From the NCBI GenBank assembly GCA_041595355.1, contig JBFHKO010000090.1, forward strand, positions 1-9,765: a DNA stretch of 9,765 nucleotides, read 5' to 3'. This document shows positions 7,095 through 9,765 of the stretch, one piece after another (the stretch's first letter is position 1; each line of letters starts with the position of its first letter). Source of the stretch: JBFHKO01 sp041595355. GTDB taxonomy: Bacteria > Pseudomonadota > Gammaproteobacteria > Enterobacterales > Aeromonadaceae. Position numbers and translations under genes: made by a program. A model generated the notes under the pieces. It worked only from the letters and a program-made list of their open reading frames with translations. It was not told the origin of the DNA and did not search any database.

Positions 7095-7132
7095 AAAAAC
7101 AACAGCGGCCCGCCAGGTGAACCTGACGGGCC
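7095..7132 (-). terminator. Intrinsic terminator of htpG
   Basis: On the minus strand an 11-bp stem GGCCCGTCAGG/CCTGGCGGGCC (7132-7122 with 7117-7107, one G-U pair) has a 4-base loop and is followed, after a short GCTG stretch, by a T-rich tract TTGTTTTT (7102-7095). The displaced T-run makes it weaker than the other terminators here. It begins 22 bases after the htpG stop. Confidence 0.75.
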
Positions 7133-7154
7133 GGAGGGGGTTACAGACGCAAGA

Positions 7155-9080
7155 TCAGCTGGCCAGCAACAGTCGGTTCAGCCGCGCCACGAAGCTGGCC
7201 GGATCACTGAGGCCGCCCTGCTCGGTGAGCTGGGCTTGCTCCAGCAGCAATTCGGCCCACTCCTTGAACAGCGTCTCATCCTGCAGATCTGCGACCCGCT
7301 GGATCAGAGCATGCGCCGGATTCAGCTCCAGAATGTATTTCTGCTCCGGTACCGGCTGACCGGCCGCCTGCATCAGCTTCATCATCTGACTGCTCATGCC
7401 GTAGTCATCGGTCACCACACAGGTCGGGCTTTCGGTCAGGCGATGGCTGATGCGCACCGTCTTGACCGTATCACCCAGTGCCGCCTTCAGACGCTCGACC
7501 AGCCCCTCGTGCTCCTTGGCCAGCGCTTCCTGCTGCTCGCGACTGGCATCATCTTCCAGCTCGCCCAGCTCCAGATCACCACGGGTCACGGAGACAAACT
7601 GCTTGCCGTCGAAGTCGGAGAGGTGGCTCATCAGCCATTCGTCGATGCGCTCCCACATGAGCAGCACTTCCACGCCCTTCTTGCGCAGCAGCTCCAGATG
7701 CGGGCTGTTGCGGGCGGCGGCATAGCTGTCGGCGATGATGTAGTAAATCTTGCTCTGGCCTTCCTTCATGCGGCCGACATACTCCTCCAGGGAGACGGTC
7801 TGGGCCTCGCTGTCACCCTGGGTCGAGGCAAAGCGCAGCAGCTTGGCGATCTCCTCCTTGTGCGCCCAATCCTCGGCCGGGCCCTCCTTCAGTACGTTAC
7901 CGAATTGCTGCCAGAAGAGCTGATACTTGTCGCTGTCTTCCTTGGCGAGTTTGGCCAGCATGCTCAACACCCGCTTGCTGCACGCCTTGCGCAGCTGCGC
8001 GGTGATCTTGTTATCCTGCAGTATCTCGCGGGAGACATTAAGCGGCAGATCGTTGGAGTCCAGCACCCCCTTGACGAACCGCAGGTAGGTGGGCATGAAC
8101 TGCTCGGCATCATCCATGATGAAGACCCGCTGCACGTAGAGCTTGAGGCCATGCTTCTGCTCACGGTTCCACAGATCCCAGGGCGCGGTAGAGGGCACAT
8201 ACAGCAGGCTGGTGTACTCCTGGCTGCCTTCGACCTTGTTGTGGCCCCAGATGAGCGGGTCGCTGCCATCGTGGGAGAGGTGCTTGTAGAACTCCTTGTA
8301 CTCCTCGTCGCCGATGTCGCGCGGGGTCCGTGTCCACAGGGCCGTTGCACGGTTGACCTGCTCCCACTGCCCTTCCCGAGTCTCGGCGACCGGCTCGGCC
8401 GGCTCGCCTTCGGCAGGCTCAAGCGGTTCGGCGGCCTTCCACAACTCCACCGGCACGCCGATGTGATCGGAATACTTGCCGATCACCGAGCGCAGACGCC
8501 AGTCATCCAGAAATTCGGCTTCGTCCTCTTTCAGATGCAGTATCACATCGGTACCGCGGCCGGCCTTGGTGACATCTGCGACCGAGAAACTGCCGCTGCC
8601 ATCGGACTCCCAGCAGACACCGCGCTCGGTGGGCTCGCCGGCCGCCCGGCTGAGTACCGTCACCTTGTCGGCCACGATGAAGGCGGAGTAGAAGCCGACG
8701 CCGAACTGGCCGATAAGCTGGGAATCCTTGGCCTGATCCCCGGAGAGGTGACTGAAAAACTCTGCCGTCCCGGAACGGGCGATGGTGCCCAGATGCTCGA
8801 TGGCCTGATCCCGGGTCATGCCGATACCGTTATCGGAGATGGTCAGGGTGCGCTTGTCGGCATCGATGAGCAGACGAACCCGCAGCTGGCCATCATCCTC
8901 ATAGAGCTCCGGGTGGGAGAGCGCCTTGAAACGCAGCTTGTCGGCCGCGTCGGCGGCATTGGAGATGAGTTCCCGCAGGAACACTTCCTTGTTGGAGTAC
9001 AGGCTGTGAGCCATCAGGCCCAGCAGTTGTTTGACTTCGGTCTGAAACCCGTGGGTTTCCATATGAACGGCTTCGGTCAT
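7155..9080 (-). CDS. htpG: Hsp90-family chaperone HtpG
   Basis: ATP-dependent cytoplasmic chaperone, a homodimer that remodels client proteins with the DnaK system. The product is 641 residues (E. coli 624). The GHKL ATPase domain shows [16 protein letters not shown] with catalytic E37 and N41, DNGIGM 83-88 and GQFGVGF 124-130. The middle domain has [21 protein letters not shown] and [11 protein letters not shown] (with the conserved Arg), and a C-terminal dimerisation domain follows. The charged linker between N and middle domains (about 214-239) is 12 residues longer than in E. coli and is rich in Glu, Pro and Ala. The start at 9080 is preferred over ATG 9062 because AAAGGA (9093-9088) precedes it. 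A consensus heat-shock promoter (9124-9151) lies just upstream, and recR precedes it on the same strand as in E. coli. Confidence 0.98.
   Translation of the reverse strand: MTEAVHMETHGFQTEVKQLLGLMAHSLYSNKEVFLRELISNAADAADKLRFKALSHPELYEDDGQLRVRLLIDADKRTLTISDNGIGMTRDQAIEHLGTIARSGTAEFFSHLSGDQAKDSQLIGQFGVGFYSAFIVADKVTVLSRAAGEPTERGVCWESDGSGSFSVADVTKAGRGTDVILHLKEDEAEFLDDWRLRSVIGKYSDHIGVPVELWKAAEPLEPAEGEPAEPVAETREGQWEQVNRATALWTRTPRDIGDEEYKEFYKHLSHDGSDPLIWGHNKVEGSQEYTSLLYVPSTAPWDLWNREQKHGLKLYVQRVFIMDDAEQFMPTYLRFVKGVLDSNDLPLNVSREILQDNKITAQLRKACSKRVLSMLAKLAKEDSDKYQLFWQQFGNVLKEGPAEDWAHKEEIAKLLRFASTQGDSEAQTVSLEEYVGRMKEGQSKIYYIIADSYAAARNSPHLELLRKKGVEVLLMWERIDEWLMSHLSDFDGKQFVSVTRGDLELGELEDDASREQQEALAKEHEGLVERLKAALGDTVKTVRISHRLTESPTCVVTDDYGMSSQMMKLMQAAGQPVPEQKYILELNPAHALIQRVADLQDETLFKEWAELLLEQAQLTEQGGLSDPASFVARLNRLLLAS
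8364..8441 (-). other. Expanded Glu/Pro/Ala-rich linker within HtpG
   Basis: Residues about 214-239 read as alternating AEP, AEG and EPAEP units. The DNA shows repeated GGCTCG/GGTTCG-like hexamers (plus strand) consistent with repeat slippage. It lies at the N-domain to middle-domain junction, which is variable among HtpG proteins. Confidence 0.7.
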
Positions 9081-9123
9081 CCTGGTTTCCTTTGATGAGA
9101 GTGGCTTATTACGACAGAAACCA

Positions 9124-9151
9124 AGATGGGGACAGGCTGGCGTATTTCAAG
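9124..9151 (-). promoter_or_regulatory. Sigma32 (heat-shock) promoter of htpG
   Basis: On the minus strand, -35 CTTGAA (9151-9146) and -10 CCCCATCT (9131-9124) are separated by 14 bases, a complete match to the sigma32 consensus CTTGAA-N13-15-CCCCATnT. Transcription would start near 9117, giving a leader of about 37 bases. It indicates RpoH control of htpG independent of recR, as known in E. coli. Confidence 0.93.
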
Positions 9152-9177
9152 GCCTGCCATTGCAAGAGATTGCAGGC
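9152..9177. repeat. Inverted repeat abutting the htpG promoter
   Basis: GCCTGC (9152-9157) and GCAGGC (9172-9177) form a 6-bp stem around a 14-base loop, directly next to the sigma32 -35 hexamer and 14 bases past the recR stop. There is no T-run, so terminator function for recR is doubtful. Confidence 0.45.
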
Positions 9178-9191
9178 GCCGGCTCCAGACG

Positions 9192-9765
9192 CTACTCCAG
9201 GGGGCGCCGCCCGCTCAGGGAGTGGGACAAGGTAGTGCCATCCACCAGTTCCAGCTCGCCCCCCACCGGCACGCCATGAGCAATACGGGTCACCCGAACA
9301 CCATGCCGGCGAGCCAGATTGGCGATATAAAAGGCGGTGGCATCGCCTTCTATGGTGGGATTGGTGGCCAGGATCAGCTCCTCCAGCGCCTGAGTCTGCA
9401 GCTGCGCCTCCAGCTGGGAGAGCCCCAGCTCCTCGGGGCCGATACCATCCAGGGGTGACAGGTGGCCCATCAGCACGAAGTAGCGCCCCGAAAAGAGATG
9501 CGTCTGCTCGATGGCTACGACATCCGCCGGCGTTTCGACCACGCACAGCTGGCCCGCGACCGCGCGCTTGGGATTGGCACAGATGGCGCAACGTTCGTGT
9601 TCGGTGAAGGTCCGGCACTGACTGCAGTGGCCGATATCGACCAGTGCCCGCCCCAGGATCTTGGCCAGGCGCAGGCCGCGGCTGCGCTCACGTTCCAGCA
9701 GCTGAAAGGCCATGCGCTGGAGCCCTATGTCCAGTACTGGCAGCTGAAGCTGCGCCTCGAGGACG
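9192..9765 (-). CDS. recR: Recombination mediator RecR, lacking its first residues (cut by window edge)
   Basis: Works with RecO (and RecF) to load RecA on SSB-coated single-stranded DNA during gap repair. About 190 residues are visible (E. coli 201 in total); the start codon is beyond the window. Seen in order: a four-cysteine zinc finger (HCSQC then CAIC), a Toprim domain beginning [45 protein letters not shown], and the [22 protein letters not shown] end. The first ATG inside the window (9713) is not the start, because the frame stays open to the edge and VLEA-x3-LP upstream aligns with the family. The helix-hairpin-helix stretch after LP is unusual: where E. coli has GVGPKSAQRMAF this reads [11 protein letters not shown], one residue shorter. 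recR precedes htpG as in E. coli. Confidence 0.93.
   Translation of the reverse strand, partial: VLEAQLQLPVLDIGLQRMAFQLLERERSRGLRLAKILGRALVDIGHCSQCRTFTEHERCAICANPKRAVAGQLCVVETPADVVAIEQTHLFSGRYFVLMGHLSPLDGIGPEELGLSQLEAQLQTQALEELILATNPTIEGDATAFYIANLARRHGVRVTRIAHGVPVGGELELVDGTTLSHSLSGRRPLE

Noticed and set aside
6948..9095. 715-codon open frame on the plus strand, antisense to htpG
   Set aside because: It mirrors htpG in a GC-rich genome where antisense frames often stay open; no ribosome binding site, no recognisable domain, and it covers the htpG promoter-proximal end.

Overview
This window looks like ordinary core chromosome of a GC-rich gammaproteobacterium. The block recR-htpG-adk-hemH (right half, all on the minus strand) is the gene order known from Escherichia coli and relatives (dnaX-ybaB-recR-htpG-adk-hemH). 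Protein similarity to recalled E. coli sequences, two-gene yohJ/yohK and an LpxM-type lipid A acyltransferase point to the Aeromonadales/Enterobacterales side of the class. My best guess is an Aeromonadaceae relative such as Zobellella or Oceanimonas, but that is inference from GC content and protein likeness, not a search.

Layout from left to right. Minus strand 1-1633: the N-terminal third of a DEAD-box RNA helicase (rhlE) cut by the window edge, with a good CRP-like site upstream, then lpxM. Plus strand 1941-4856: asnB with a clean intrinsic terminator, then the overlapping membrane-protein pair yohJ-yohK. Minus strand 4905-9765: a small DUF4250 protein, hemH, adk, htpG and recR (cut by the right edge before its start codon). 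Strand switches occur at the divergent lpxM/asnB gap (1634-1940) and the convergent yohK/DUF4250 junction (4857-4904).

Functionally these are housekeeping genes: outer-membrane lipid A completion (lpxM), asparagine synthesis (asnB), putative small-organic-acid transport or holin-like function (yohJK), the last step of heme synthesis (hemH), adenylate homeostasis (adk), Hsp90 chaperone (htpG) and recombinational repair (recR). The right-hand cluster is a row of neighbours more than one operon: htpG has a consensus heat-shock promoter and its own terminator, and adk has its own promoter and terminator. hemH starts only 20 bases after the adk terminator.

I found no mobile element, CRISPR array, tRNA, rRNA, toxin-antitoxin or defence system, and no sign of a previously undescribed multi-gene system. 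The points most worth a second look are the altered helix-hairpin-helix motif of RecR, the adk terminator placed almost on top of the hemH start, the CRP-like site before rhlE, and small repeat-driven length changes in HtpG and YohK.
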